DNA of 23,349 bases from Parabacteroides sp. Lineage in GTDB: Bacteria; Bacteroidota; Bacteroidia; Bacteroidales; Tannerellaceae. The notes below the pieces were generated by a model. It did not search any database. It saw nothing but the letters and a program-made list of their open reading frames with translations, and had not been told where the DNA came from. Both the position numbers and the translations under genes were made by a program. Location: assembly GCA_020026285.1 (NCBI GenBank), contig JAHHQS010000051.1:1-23349 (forward strand), in the 5' to 3' direction. This document shows, one piece after another, positions 1 through 8,219 of this stretch; position 1 is the stretch's first letter, and the number at the start of each line of letters is the position of its first letter.

Positions 1-13
1 CGTTTTAGGTTTG

Positions 14-57
14 AAGAGCCGGTTCAGTCTTTACTGGATCGGCTCTTTTGTTTTTTT
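14..57 (+). terminator. Rho-independent terminator of an upstream gene
   Basis: A 15-bp stem (arms 14-28 and 33-47) closes a CTTT loop. The outer eight pairs AAGAGCCG/CGGCTCTT are perfect and the inner seven contain two G-T wobbles. A T-rich run ends at 57. It most likely ends a plus-strand gene lying left of the window and insulates the antiporter gene that follows. Confidence 0.9.
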
Positions 58-90
58 ATAATTTAAAAAAAATAGTTGCTTCAAATTTTG

Positions 91-98
91 TATCTTAC
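91..98 (+). promoter_or_regulatory. Weak candidate -7 box for the antiporter gene
   Basis: TATCTTAC resembles the Bacteroidetes -7 box TAnnTTTG but lacks the last TG. No TTG lies at the expected 17-23 nt upstream; the nearest, 76-78, is too close. It sits 52 nt before the ATG at 151, in the only intergenic space available after the terminator. This is a tentative call from position and partial match. Confidence 0.3.
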
Positions 99-150
99 AT
101 GCACATTAAAGAATTTATAAATCATTGAGTAACTTTTAAAATTAACAATC

Positions 151-2211
151 ATGGAAACAGTAACTTTGTTAGCCCCACTTATTTTTATAGTGGTATGTTT
201 GATTTTTGGTGCAATATTAAAGTCTTTACTGAAAAATACAACATTCCCTTATACTGTTGGTTTATTCGCTATAGGTATAGCTATTGGTTTGTTGGACCGT
301 TTTAATGTGTTTTCTGATACAGGAATGCTAAAATCTGCTGTTGATTTTGCTGGAAATATGAATCCGGATTTAATATTGTATCTTTTTCTTCCGATATTAA
401 TATTTGATGGTGCATACGAATTAGATCTCCATGTATTTAAAAAGTCGTTATTAAATTCTTCACTTTTAGCAGGACCAGGATTAGTAATTGCTATGGTATT
501 AACGGCAGTCTTTGTAATGGGACTAACTCTTATATTTCCTGAATGTAATTCTTGGAATTGGAGTTATGCTTTGATGTTTGGAGCTTTGATTAGTGCAACA
601 GACCCTGTCGCTGTTGTTGCTTTATTAAAAGAACTAGGTACGAGTAAGAGATTTTCTACATTGGTTGATGCAGAATCGATGTTAAATGATGGGACAGGTA
701 TTGTTTTGTTCATGGTATTCTTCGGAGTTTATACTTCGGCCGGAGCTGTAAGTAATCCAGTCCTTAATTTTTTATTAGTCGTTTTTGGAGGTCTGTTCTT
801 AGGTTGGATTACAGCTAGAATAACAATATGGTTTCTCGAAAAAGTTAATGGTGATGAAGCCGTTCAGAATAGTGTAATAATAGTATCTTCATATATAACT
901 TTTATATTAGCACAAAGCTTTTTGGATGTTTCGGGCGTTATCGCTTTAGTTGCATTTGGATTAACAATAACTCATGTTGGTCGACCAAAACTAAAACCTG
1001 AAGTGAATCATTTTATGGATCAATTTTGGGATTTGATGGCTTATATGGCAAATACTTTAATATTTATCATTGTAGGTGTTGTAATTGCTATGAAAATAGA
1101 AATTTCATGGACTAGTTTGATATTATTATTTTTAGTCTATGTGGGAGTAAATGTGGTAAGAATGCTTGTAATCCTAGTATTGTATCCTTTTATGAAGAAG
1201 ACGGGATATGGATTGACGTTCCGTGAATCATTTATTCTTGCATGGGGAGGATTGAGAGGAGCATTAGGTTTGACTTTAGCATTGATGGTCTCTTACACAA
1301 TGGAAATACCGGAAGATATACGGCGACAAATATTGTTATTCACGGGTGGAATTGTAACGTTGACATTAACAATTAATGCAACGACAATGAGATGGCTCTT
1401 GATGAAATTAGGTTTGACCAAGGTCCCATCAGCAAAAGTATTGTTAGAGTCAGGACTGAAACTTAAAATTGTTGAATCTGTTGGTGATTATTATCAAGGA
1501 TTGAAAAAAAGAGAAGCTTTAGAATTAGCCGATTGGGATGAAGTTGAAAAACATTTACCAACTTTAGAATCATCACCTGATATTAATGTGAAAATAAAAG
1601 ATGTTATTTCAGGCGTCAGATTACGTGTTTTGGAGAATGAACGAACCTCTAGCTGGAATTTATATAATGAAGGTGTTATTTCTAATCGTACGTTGAAAAA
1701 GCTTCAGTATTCTTTAGATGAATTGTATGATCATGATGGTCATATACCTCTATCATATCGAAAAAATATTTTAAAATATTATGATGATTCAATTTATGTC
1801 AAAGTTATAAAGTGTTTTGAAGGTGTTTTGTCTTGGGCAGATAATTATATTTTTGAAAGAGTAATTCATGGATATGATTTGGGTAGAGGATTTATGCTGG
1901 TCCAGAAAGATTCGTTGACTTTAATCAAGAAATTTTCCAGTTCCGGGGTTTTGGTACAATCAGAAAGAGAGGCTTTAGAAGGACTATTATCTGAAGTAGA
2001 AGAGAATATCAAACAAATAGAAGAAGCCTTGAATAAATTATCAAAAGAATATCCTGAATCTTATAAATCTGCTGTAACTCAAAAAGCCATTCGTATGTTG
2101 TCGGCTAGAGAGAAACGACAAGTCGAACAATTCCAAAAAAACGGAATAATAAGTATAGAAGAAGCTAAGGCAATGATAGAAGAAATGGAAATGCGTAAAC
2201 GATGTGTATGA
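151..2211 (+). CDS. Na+/H+ antiporter, CPA1/NhaP-NHE family, with long cytoplasmic tail
   Basis: An inner-membrane monovalent cation/proton exchanger of 686 residues, inferred to work in sodium and pH homeostasis. Residues 1-420 are a dozen or so hydrophobic segments. Family marks are visible: SATDPVAVVALL (148-159, the TDP of the unwound helix), LVDAESMLNDGTGIVLF (171-187, with the Asn179-Asp180 pair typical of electroneutral CPA1 exchangers) and AWGGLRGALG (364-373). Residues from about 425 to 686 form a hydrophilic, Lys/Glu-rich, probably helical cytoplasmic tail, much longer than in minimal NhaP proteins and without a cNMP or TrkA domain that I can recognise. The gene stands alone between a terminator and the purH promoter region. 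Ion specificity (Na+, K+ or Li+) cannot be read from the sequence. Confidence 0.9.
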   Translation: METVTLLAPLIFIVVCLIFGAILKSLLKNTTFPYTVGLFAIGIAIGLLDRFNVFSDTGMLKSAVDFAGNMNPDLILYLFLPILIFDGAYELDLHVFKKSLLNSSLLAGPGLVIAMVLTAVFVMGLTLIFPECNSWNWSYALMFGALISATDPVAVVALLKELGTSKRFSTLVDAESMLNDGTGIVLFMVFFGVYTSAGAVSNPVLNFLLVVFGGLFLGWITARITIWFLEKVNGDEAVQNSVIIVSSYITFILAQSFLDVSGVIALVAFGLTITHVGRPKLKPEVNHFMDQFWDLMAYMANTLIFIIVGVVIAMKIEISWTSLILLFLVYVGVNVVRMLVILVLYPFMKKTGYGLTFRESFILAWGGLRGALGLTLALMVSYTMEIPEDIRRQILLFTGGIVTLTLTINATTMRWLLMKLGLTKVPSAKVLLESGLKLKIVESVGDYYQGLKKREALELADWDEVEKHLPTLESSPDINVKIKDVISGVRLRVLENERTSSWNLYNEGVISNRTLKKLQYSLDELYDHDGHIPLSYRKNILKYYDDSIYVKVIKCFEGVLSWADNYIFERVIHGYDLGRGFMLVQKDSLTLIKKFSSSGVLVQSEREALEGLLSEVEENIKQIEEALNKLSKEYPESYKSAVTQKAIRMLSAREKRQVEQFQKNGIISIEEAKAMIEEMEMRKRCV

Positions 2212-2295
2212 TAGAACTTGTTATAACGGTAGGTTTAAGAAGCTGAAATAATTAAAAGTGTTGTTAAAAAACGTCTTAAAGCAAAATAATAGGTA

Positions 2296-2322
2296 TAATG
2301 ATAAAAATAATCATTAATTTTG
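2296..2322 (+). promoter_or_regulatory. Candidate purH promoter with overlapping inverted repeat
   Basis: TAATTTTG at 2315-2322 fits the Bacteroidetes -7 box TAnnTTTG and lies 36 nt before the purH ATG. No clear TTG is seen at -33. A perfect inverted repeat TAATGAT-N7-ATCATTA (2296-2302 and 2310-2316) overlaps the first two bases of the box and could be an operator. No binding protein is known to me for it. Confidence 0.4.
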
Positions 2323-2358
2323 CATTCTTGATTTTTTAATGTATAAAGGCTAAATACA

Positions 2359-3882
2359 ATGACTGCAACAAAACGAATTAAACGTGCTCTTGTTTCTGTA
2401 TTTCATAAAGATGGTCTAGAAGACATTTTACGGAAACTAAATAGTGAAGGTGTTTCTTTTGTGTCAACAGGAGGCACTCAATCTTTTATTGAATCATTAG
2501 GTCTTCCTTGTGATGCTGTTGAAGATTTGACAGGATATCCTTCTATTTTAGGAGGTCGCGTAAAAACTTTACATCCAAAAGTATTTGGAGGTATTTTAGC
2601 TCGTCGTAAAAATGAAGTAGATCAAGCACAGTTAGCTCAATATGAAATTCCTGAAATAGATTTAGTTATTGTTGATTTGTATCCATTTGAGGAAACTGTA
2701 GCTTCTGGTGCAGATGAACAATCAATTATCGAAAAGATAGATATAGGTGGTATTTCTTTAATTAGAGGTGCTGCTAAGAATTTTAAAGACGTTGTAATAG
2801 TTGCATCAAAGAATCAGTATGCTCCTTTGATGAATCTGTTGAATGAAAAAGGTGCAGAAACTTCTTTGGAAGATCGTAAATGGTTCGCAAAAGAAGCATT
2901 TGCCGTTTCTTCAGGTTATGATACTGCTATTTTCAATTATTTTGATAATCGTGAAGGATCTTATTTCCGTGCAACTGTAGATCAACCAATGCATTTACGT
3001 TATGGAGAAAATCCTCATCAAAATGCTAAGTTCTACGGTAAGTTCAATGATATGTTTGAACAGTTGCATGGAAAAGAAATCTCATACAATAATTTGTTAG
3101 ATATTGATGCTGCTGTTAATTTGATCAATGAATTCGATGAATTGACATTTGCCATATTAAAGCATAATAATGCATGTGGTGTAGCATCTCGTAATAATGT
3201 ATTAGATGCTTGGAAAGATGCTTTGGCTGGTGATCCTGTTTCAGCATTTGGCGGTATTTTGATAACAAATACAACAGTTACTAAAGAAGTAGCTGAAGAA
3301 ATAAATAAAATTTTCTTTGAAGTGATCATTGCTCCAGCTTATGATGCAGAGGCTTTGACTGTATTAGAACAGAAAAAGAATCGTATTATTCTGGTACGTA
3401 AAGATTGTAAGACTTGTCCAATGCAGTTCCGTTCATTATTGAATGGTGTGTTGATGCAGGAAAAGGATTTGAGTATTCAAGTTGAATCAGATTTGCAACC
3501 GATGTCTGATAAGAAACCTTCTGCTCAAGAGGTGGAAGATTTATTATTTGCGAACAAGATTGTAAAAAACAGTAAATCTAATGCAATTACATTAGTTAAA
3601 AACAAACAACTTTGTGCAAGTGGTATCGGACAGACTTCTCGTGTGGATTCATTAAGACAAGCAATTGATAAGGCTAAATCATTTAATTTTGATTTAAATG
3701 GAGCTGTAATGGCTTCTGATGCATTCTTCCCATTCCCTGATTGTGTAGAAATTGCAGACAAAGCCGGTATTACTGCTGTTATACAGCCTGGTGGATCTAT
3801 AAAAGACGAACTTTCAGTTGCTTATTGTAATGAGCATAATATCGCTATGGTAAAAACTGGCGTTCGTCATTTTAAACATTAA
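2359..3882 (+). CDS. purH: Bifunctional AICAR transformylase / IMP cyclohydrolase PurH
   Basis: Catalyses the last two steps of de novo purine synthesis in the cytosol: formylation of AICAR by 10-formyl-THF to FAICAR, then ring closure to IMP. At 507 residues it has normal family length. The N-terminal MGS-like cyclohydrolase domain shows FVSTGGTQSFIES (34-46) and GGRVKTLHPKVFGGILARR (65-83). The transformylase domain shows LRYGENPHQNAKFYG (213-227), KHNNACGVA (268-276, the catalytic Lys-His pair) and SAFGGIL (295-301). It is the first gene of a plus-strand run; mreB begins only 20 nt after its stop, with no terminator between, so transcription probably continues into the cell-shape operon. 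This purH-mreB order is familiar in Bacteroides relatives. Confidence 0.97.
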   Translation: MTATKRIKRALVSVFHKDGLEDILRKLNSEGVSFVSTGGTQSFIESLGLPCDAVEDLTGYPSILGGRVKTLHPKVFGGILARRKNEVDQAQLAQYEIPEIDLVIVDLYPFEETVASGADEQSIIEKIDIGGISLIRGAAKNFKDVVIVASKNQYAPLMNLLNEKGAETSLEDRKWFAKEAFAVSSGYDTAIFNYFDNREGSYFRATVDQPMHLRYGENPHQNAKFYGKFNDMFEQLHGKEISYNNLLDIDAAVNLINEFDELTFAILKHNNACGVASRNNVLDAWKDALAGDPVSAFGGILITNTTVTKEVAEEINKIFFEVIIAPAYDAEALTVLEQKKNRIILVRKDCKTCPMQFRSLLNGVLMQEKDLSIQVESDLQPMSDKKPSAQEVEDLLFANKIVKNSKSNAITLVKNKQLCASGIGQTSRVDSLRQAIDKAKSFNFDLNGAVMASDAFFPFPDCVEIADKAGITAVIQPGGSIKDELSVAYCNEHNIAMVKTGVRHFKH

Positions 3883-3902
3883 TAGATAACAGAAACATAT
3901 AA

Positions 3903-4922
3903 ATGGGTTTATTTTCATTTACTCAGGAAGTCGCAATGGACTTGGGAACTGCCAATACTATTGTAATGTGCAATGGTAAGATGGTGGTTGATGAACCTTC
4001 TATGGTGGCGCTCGACCGTCGTACCGATAAAGTTTTGGCGATAGGTAAATCTGCTCGTGAAATGGATGGTAAGGTCCATGATAATATTCGAACAATTCGT
4101 CCGTTGCGTGAAGGTGTAATTGCTGATTTCTATGCTGCGGAACAAATGATGAGAGGTCTGATTAAAATGGCCAGTACAAAAAGCCATTGGTTCACCCCTT
4201 CATTACGTATGGTTATTGGTATTCCTTCAGGTAGTACTGAAGTTGAAATACGTGCGGTACGAGATTCTGCAGAACATGCTGGAGGCCGTGATGTCTATAT
4301 GTTGTTTGAACCTATGGCTGCTGCTTTAGGTATAGGTATTGATGTTCAGGCTCCAGAAGGAAATATGATTGTTGATATAGGTGGTGGAACAACAGAAATC
4401 GCTGTTATTTCATTGGGTGGTATCGTTTCTAATAAGTCTATTCGTATTGCAGGTGATGATTTAACTGCTGATATAGTAGATTATATGCGTCGTCAGCACA
4501 ATGTTAAAGTTGGAGAACGTACAGCTGAACAGATAAAGATTCATGTCGGTTCTGCTTTAACTACATTACAGGAGCCTCCAGAAGATTTTATAGTTCATGG
4601 TCCTAATCAAATGACTGCTTTGCCTATGGAAGTTCCGGTTTCTTATCAGGAAATTGCACATTGTTTGGATCGTACTATCTCTAAGATGGAAGCAGCCATA
4701 TTAAGTGCTTTGGAACAAACTCCTCCTGAATTATATGCTGATATTGTTCATAATGGAATATATCTGACAGGTGGTGGTGCTTTGATGCGCGGATTGGATA
4801 AAAGATTGTCTGATAAAATGAATATTACATTTCATGTAGCAGAAGATCCTCTTCATGCTGTGGCTCGTGGTACAGGTGTTGCGCTAAAGAACGTGGATAA
4901 GTTTAATTTCCTTATCCGATAA
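3903..4922 (+). CDS. mreB: Rod-shape-determining actin homologue MreB
   Basis: A bacterial actin that polymerises on the inner face of the cytoplasmic membrane and positions the elongasome (MreC, MreD, RodA, PBP2). It has 339 residues, typical length. The phosphate-1 loop DLGTANT is at 13-19, the phosphate-2 segment DIGGGTTE at 158-165, and the adenosine motif LTGGGALMRGL near 289-299. The N-terminus MGLFSF is short and amphipathic, fitting membrane attachment. The ATG at 3903 is 20 nt behind purH. After the stop, a 73-nt gap carries a stable hairpin (4936-4983) before mreC, so mreB may be expressed at higher levels than the genes downstream. Confidence 0.97.
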   Translation: MGLFSFTQEVAMDLGTANTIVMCNGKMVVDEPSMVALDRRTDKVLAIGKSAREMDGKVHDNIRTIRPLREGVIADFYAAEQMMRGLIKMASTKSHWFTPSLRMVIGIPSGSTEVEIRAVRDSAEHAGGRDVYMLFEPMAAALGIGIDVQAPEGNMIVDIGGGTTEIAVISLGGIVSNKSIRIAGDDLTADIVDYMRRQHNVKVGERTAEQIKIHVGSALTTLQEPPEDFIVHGPNQMTALPMEVPVSYQEIAHCLDRTISKMEAAILSALEQTPPELYADIVHNGIYLTGGGALMRGLDKRLSDKMNITFHVAEDPLHAVARGTGVALKNVDKFNFLIR

Positions 4923-4935
4923 TATATATAATATG

Positions 4936-4983
4936 AAAGGTTGGATATTAAGATGTGAAAATCATTCTTGATATCCAGCTTTT
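4936..4983 (+). terminator. Terminator-like hairpin between mreB and mreC (attenuator candidate)
   Basis: Arms 4936-4952 and 4967-4983 give 17 consecutive pairs, three of them G-T wobbles, around a 14-nt loop; the core is GGATATTAAG against CTTGATATCC. The 3' arm ends in TTTT and is followed by ATTTATA. It lies entirely in the 73-nt gap inside the operon, where a full terminator would cut off mreC to rodA, so partial termination is the likely role. An alternative is protection of the mreB mRNA 3' end. Confidence 0.6.
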
Positions 4984-4995
4984 ATTTATAGGCTT

Positions 4996-5850
4996 ATGAA
5001 AAAATTGCTTGATTTTTTATTAAGAAAAAAGCATTGGTTTTTATTTGTCATATTTGAAGTCATTTCTATTATTCTGGTTTATCAGAATAATTCTTATCAA
5101 AGAAGTGTCCTTATTAATTCAGGAAATATTGTTTCTGGTTATTTAGGATCAGTTTATGGAGATATTACTTCTTATTTTAATTTGAAAGAAGTTAATCGTT
5201 CATTACAGGAAATGAACGGTGAAATGGAATTAAAGATACTTCAGTTACAAGAACAGATTGATGCATTAAAGGCTGATACGGTACAATTTGTTGGAACAGT
5301 AAGAGATTCTGTGCCAGATTTTCCTTTTCAGTTTATCATGGCTGAAGTGTCGAATAATAGTTTTGTTCAGTTATCAAATTATATTACACTGAATAAAGGT
5401 TCTAAAGATGGTATCAAGCCTGATATGGGCGTTGTTTCTGAGAAAGGTGTTGTTGGGGTTGTCGCAACAGTTTCTGATCACTTTTCAGTTGTGATACCAA
5501 TTTTAAATCCGAAATCACGATTAAGTTGTAAAGTTTTAGGTAATAATAATTTTGGCTATTTATCATGGGATGGTAGAGATCCGTTGTATGCAACTTTGGA
5601 AGAATTACCAAAGCATTCGGAGTTTAAAAAAGGTGATGTTATAGTAACGAGTGGTTACTCTTCCATTTTCCCTTCAGGAATTATTGTAGGAACTGTCGAA
5701 GAGTTCAAAAAGGGAAGGGATGATAATTTTTATTCTCTAAAAGTTAAATTAGCTACAACATTTACATCTTTACAGCATGTACGTGTTATTACTAATTACA
5801 GGCAGGAAGAACAAATCAATTTAGAAAAAGAGGCGAAGAAAAATGATTAA
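4996..5850 (+). CDS. mreC: Rod-shape-determining protein MreC
   Basis: A bitopic periplasmic scaffold linking MreB filaments to the PBP2-RodA peptidoglycan synthase. Of 284 residues, 14-30 form the single membrane anchor (WFLFVIFEVISIILVYQ). About 65-93 is a heptad-like coiled coil (RSLQEMNGEMELKILQLQEQ and on), and about 110-270 is the beta-rich MreC domain with the usual glycine-rich stretch (NKGSKDGIKPDMGVVSEKG). The tail is charged. The stop overlaps the mreD start by 8 bp (ATGATTAA), which suggests translational coupling. Confidence 0.95.
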   Translation: MKKLLDFLLRKKHWFLFVIFEVISIILVYQNNSYQRSVLINSGNIVSGYLGSVYGDITSYFNLKEVNRSLQEMNGEMELKILQLQEQIDALKADTVQFVGTVRDSVPDFPFQFIMAEVSNNSFVQLSNYITLNKGSKDGIKPDMGVVSEKGVVGVVATVSDHFSVVIPILNPKSRLSCKVLGNNNFGYLSWDGRDPLYATLEELPKHSEFKKGDVIVTSGYSSIFPSGIIVGTVEEFKKGRDDNFYSLKVKLATTFTSLQHVRVITNYRQEEQINLEKEAKKND

Positions 5851-6361
5851 TAATATATTACGTTGCGTCATTTATTTTATTGTATTTGTATTGCTTCAGG
5901 TATTGTTTTTTAACAATATTCATTATTTAAGAATAGCGACACCTTTTTTATATTTATACTGTATTATAAAACTTCCAGTAAAGATGTCTCGCAGTGGCAT
6001 CTTGATATTTTCATTTTTAACAGGTTTGGTTGTTGATATGTTTTCAAATACTCCAGGGTTACATTCTGGAGCGTGTACATTAATAGCCTTACTACGGGAA
6101 CCTTTGATTCATTTGTTATTAGGAGAAGAGGTTGTACAAGGTATTTATCCGTCTTATAATTCTTTTGGTTACGGAGGTTTTATTCGTTATGTAAGTCTGT
6201 TTGTAATAATACATCATACAGTATTATTTATGATAGAGGCTTTATCTTTGTTCGATCCGGCCTTTCTAATATTGCGTATAGGTGCAAGTGTTATAATGAC
6301 AATTTTATCGATCTGTACAATCGAATTATTCAATTTCGAAATACAAAAAGTTGGGGAATAA
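5843..6361 (+). CDS. mreD: Rod-shape-determining protein MreD
   Basis: A small integral inner-membrane elongasome component of 172 residues, almost all hydrophobic, with about five membrane segments. MreD is poorly conserved at sequence level, so the assignment rests on hydropathy, length and position between mreC and mrdA. The start overlaps mreC by 8 bp and the stop overlaps the next gene by 11 bp, so mreC, mreD and mrdA form a translationally coupled chain. Confidence 0.9.
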   Translation: MINNILRCVIYFIVFVLLQVLFFNNIHYLRIATPFLYLYCIIKLPVKMSRSGILIFSFLTGLVVDMFSNTPGLHSGACTLIALLREPLIHLLLGEEVVQGIYPSYNSFGYGGFIRYVSLFVIIHHTVLFMIEALSLFDPAFLILRIGASVIMTILSICTIELFNFEIQKVGE

Positions 6362-8219
6362 ACTAAAATACGAATTTGAAAATCGCCGTTATGTTATTAG
6401 TGGTGGCGTGATTTGTCTTGTGCTTATATTTATTATCCGTTTGTTTTATTTGCAAGTTATAGATAATGATTATAAAGCATGGGCAGATAGTAATGCCTTT
6501 TTGAAGAAAACAATATATCCTTCACGTGGAATAATTTATGATAGAAATGACAAGTTGCTGGTTTATAATAAACCGTCGTATGTTGTTATGATGATAAAAA
6601 AAGAAGTCCAGCCTTTTGATACATTGGATTTCTGTCAAATATTGGGAATAACTAAAGATCAGTTAGTAAAGAGACTGGCTGATATGCAAAATAGAAAATT
6701 GAATCCCGGATATTCTTCTTATACACCTCAGGTATTTATGAGTCAGGTTTCTGCTGAAGAGTGTGGTGTCTTGCAAGAGAAGTTATATAAGTTCCCTGGA
6801 ATATATGTTCAAAACCGTACTATAAGAGAATATTCATATCCTAATGCGGGATTATTGTTAGGATATGTAGGCGAAGTGAATCGTAAGGATATAGAAAAAG
6901 ATGATTATTATGTTTCAGGTGATCATTCCGGACGAAATGGAGTGGAAGGTTCGTATGAAAAGGTTCTTCGAGGAGAAAAAGGTGTCGAAATTTTATTGAG
7001 AGATGCTCATGGTAGAATAAAGGGACGGTATGAACAGGGTAATTATGATATACCTCCTGTGTCTGGAAAGAATTTAAATCTATCTATCGATATCGATTTA
7101 CAGGCTTATGGAGAAAAATTAATGAAAAATAAATTAGGAAGTATTGTGATGATAGAGCCAGAAACAGGTGAAATTCTTTGTATGGTTTCGTCACCCTCTT
7201 ATGATCCTAGTTTGTTGGTTGGAAAGATAAGAGGTATGAATTATCAAAAGTTACAAAAGGATCCTTTGAAACCTTTGTTTAATCGCTCTTTAATGGCTCA
7301 ATATCCTCCTGGTTCTACTTTCAAACCAACTCAGGGTTTGATTTTTCTTCAAGAAGGTGTTATTACACCTGAAACAAGATTTGGATGTTCTTATGGTTAT
7401 ACGTATTTAAATGGAAAGCCTGCCTGTCATGGTCATCCTTCTCCTTTACCAGTAGTGGGAGCTTTAGCAACTTCCTGTAATTCTTTTTTCCCTTGGGGGT
7501 TACACTATATGTTAGACGATCGTTCCCGTTATCCAAGTGTTCAGAAAGCATTTGATGTTTGGAAAGATTATATGGTCTCAATGGGATACGGTTATAAGTT
7601 AGGAATTGATCTGCCTGGAGAGAAAAGGGGATATATCCCGAATAGTAAGGTTTATGATAAAATATATCGCAAAAGATGGAATTCCAGTACAATTATATCA
7701 ATAGCTATCGGGCAGGGGGAAATACTTGCTACTCCTTTACAAATATGTAATCTGGCTGCAACAATAGCAAACAGAGGATATTTTATAACTCCTCATGTTG
7801 TTAAAGAAATACAGAATACGGCTTTGGATTCGTTGTATACAGAGAGGCGTTATACGATGGTAGATCCGAAATATTATTCTATTGTAGCGGAAGGTATGCG
7901 TGGCGCTGTTGCCGGAACTGCTTACGGTGCTACTTGCCGCGGAACCAATTTGCCTGATATTGAGGTTTGTGGTAAGACGGGAACTGCCGAAAACCCACAT
8001 GGAAAGGATCATTCGATCTTTGTAGGATTTGCTCCATATAAAAAGCCAAAAGTAGCAATATCCGTTTTTGTTGAGAATGCTGGATTTGGAGCGACTTATG
8101 CTGTACCAATAGGACGATTAATGATTGAAAAATATTTAAGAGGATCATTATTGCCAGAGAGTGAATTAATAGAAGAAAGTATTGTAAATGCTGTGATTTT
8201 GCCAAATGGGTTACACTAA
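6351..8219 (+). CDS. mrdA: Penicillin-binding protein 2 (elongation transpeptidase)
   Basis: The class B transpeptidase that cross-links peptidoglycan during side-wall growth as partner of RodA; membrane anchored, acting in the periplasm. The 622 residues show an N-terminal anchor (about 13-36), the dimerisation/pedestal domain beginning YPSRGIIYDR (56-65), and the transpeptidase domain with all three active-site motifs: STFK (322-325, catalytic Ser322), SCN (375-377) and KTGT (542-545). The start is TTG at 6351, overlapping mreD by 11 bp. No in-frame ATG lies near enough upstream of the anchor, and using a later Met would delete the membrane segment, so TTG is the best choice. The 3' end overlaps rodA by 14 bp. 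Confidence 0.95.
   Translation: MGNKLKYEFENRRYVISGGVICLVLIFIIRLFYLQVIDNDYKAWADSNAFLKKTIYPSRGIIYDRNDKLLVYNKPSYVVMMIKKEVQPFDTLDFCQILGITKDQLVKRLADMQNRKLNPGYSSYTPQVFMSQVSAEECGVLQEKLYKFPGIYVQNRTIREYSYPNAGLLLGYVGEVNRKDIEKDDYYVSGDHSGRNGVEGSYEKVLRGEKGVEILLRDAHGRIKGRYEQGNYDIPPVSGKNLNLSIDIDLQAYGEKLMKNKLGSIVMIEPETGEILCMVSSPSYDPSLLVGKIRGMNYQKLQKDPLKPLFNRSLMAQYPPGSTFKPTQGLIFLQEGVITPETRFGCSYGYTYLNGKPACHGHPSPLPVVGALATSCNSFFPWGLHYMLDDRSRYPSVQKAFDVWKDYMVSMGYGYKLGIDLPGEKRGYIPNSKVYDKIYRKRWNSSTIISIAIGQGEILATPLQICNLAATIANRGYFITPHVVKEIQNTALDSLYTERRYTMVDPKYYSIVAEGMRGAVAGTAYGATCRGTNLPDIEVCGKTGTAENPHGKDHSIFVGFAPYKKPKVAISVFVENAGFGATYAVPIGRLMIEKYLRGSLLPESELIEESIVNAVILPNGLH

Noticed and set aside
2234..2280. Hairpin TTTAAGA/TCTTAAA after the antiporter gene as a terminator
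   Set aside because: The arms are only 7 AT-rich pairs separated by more than 30 nt and no T-run follows, so it is not convincing.
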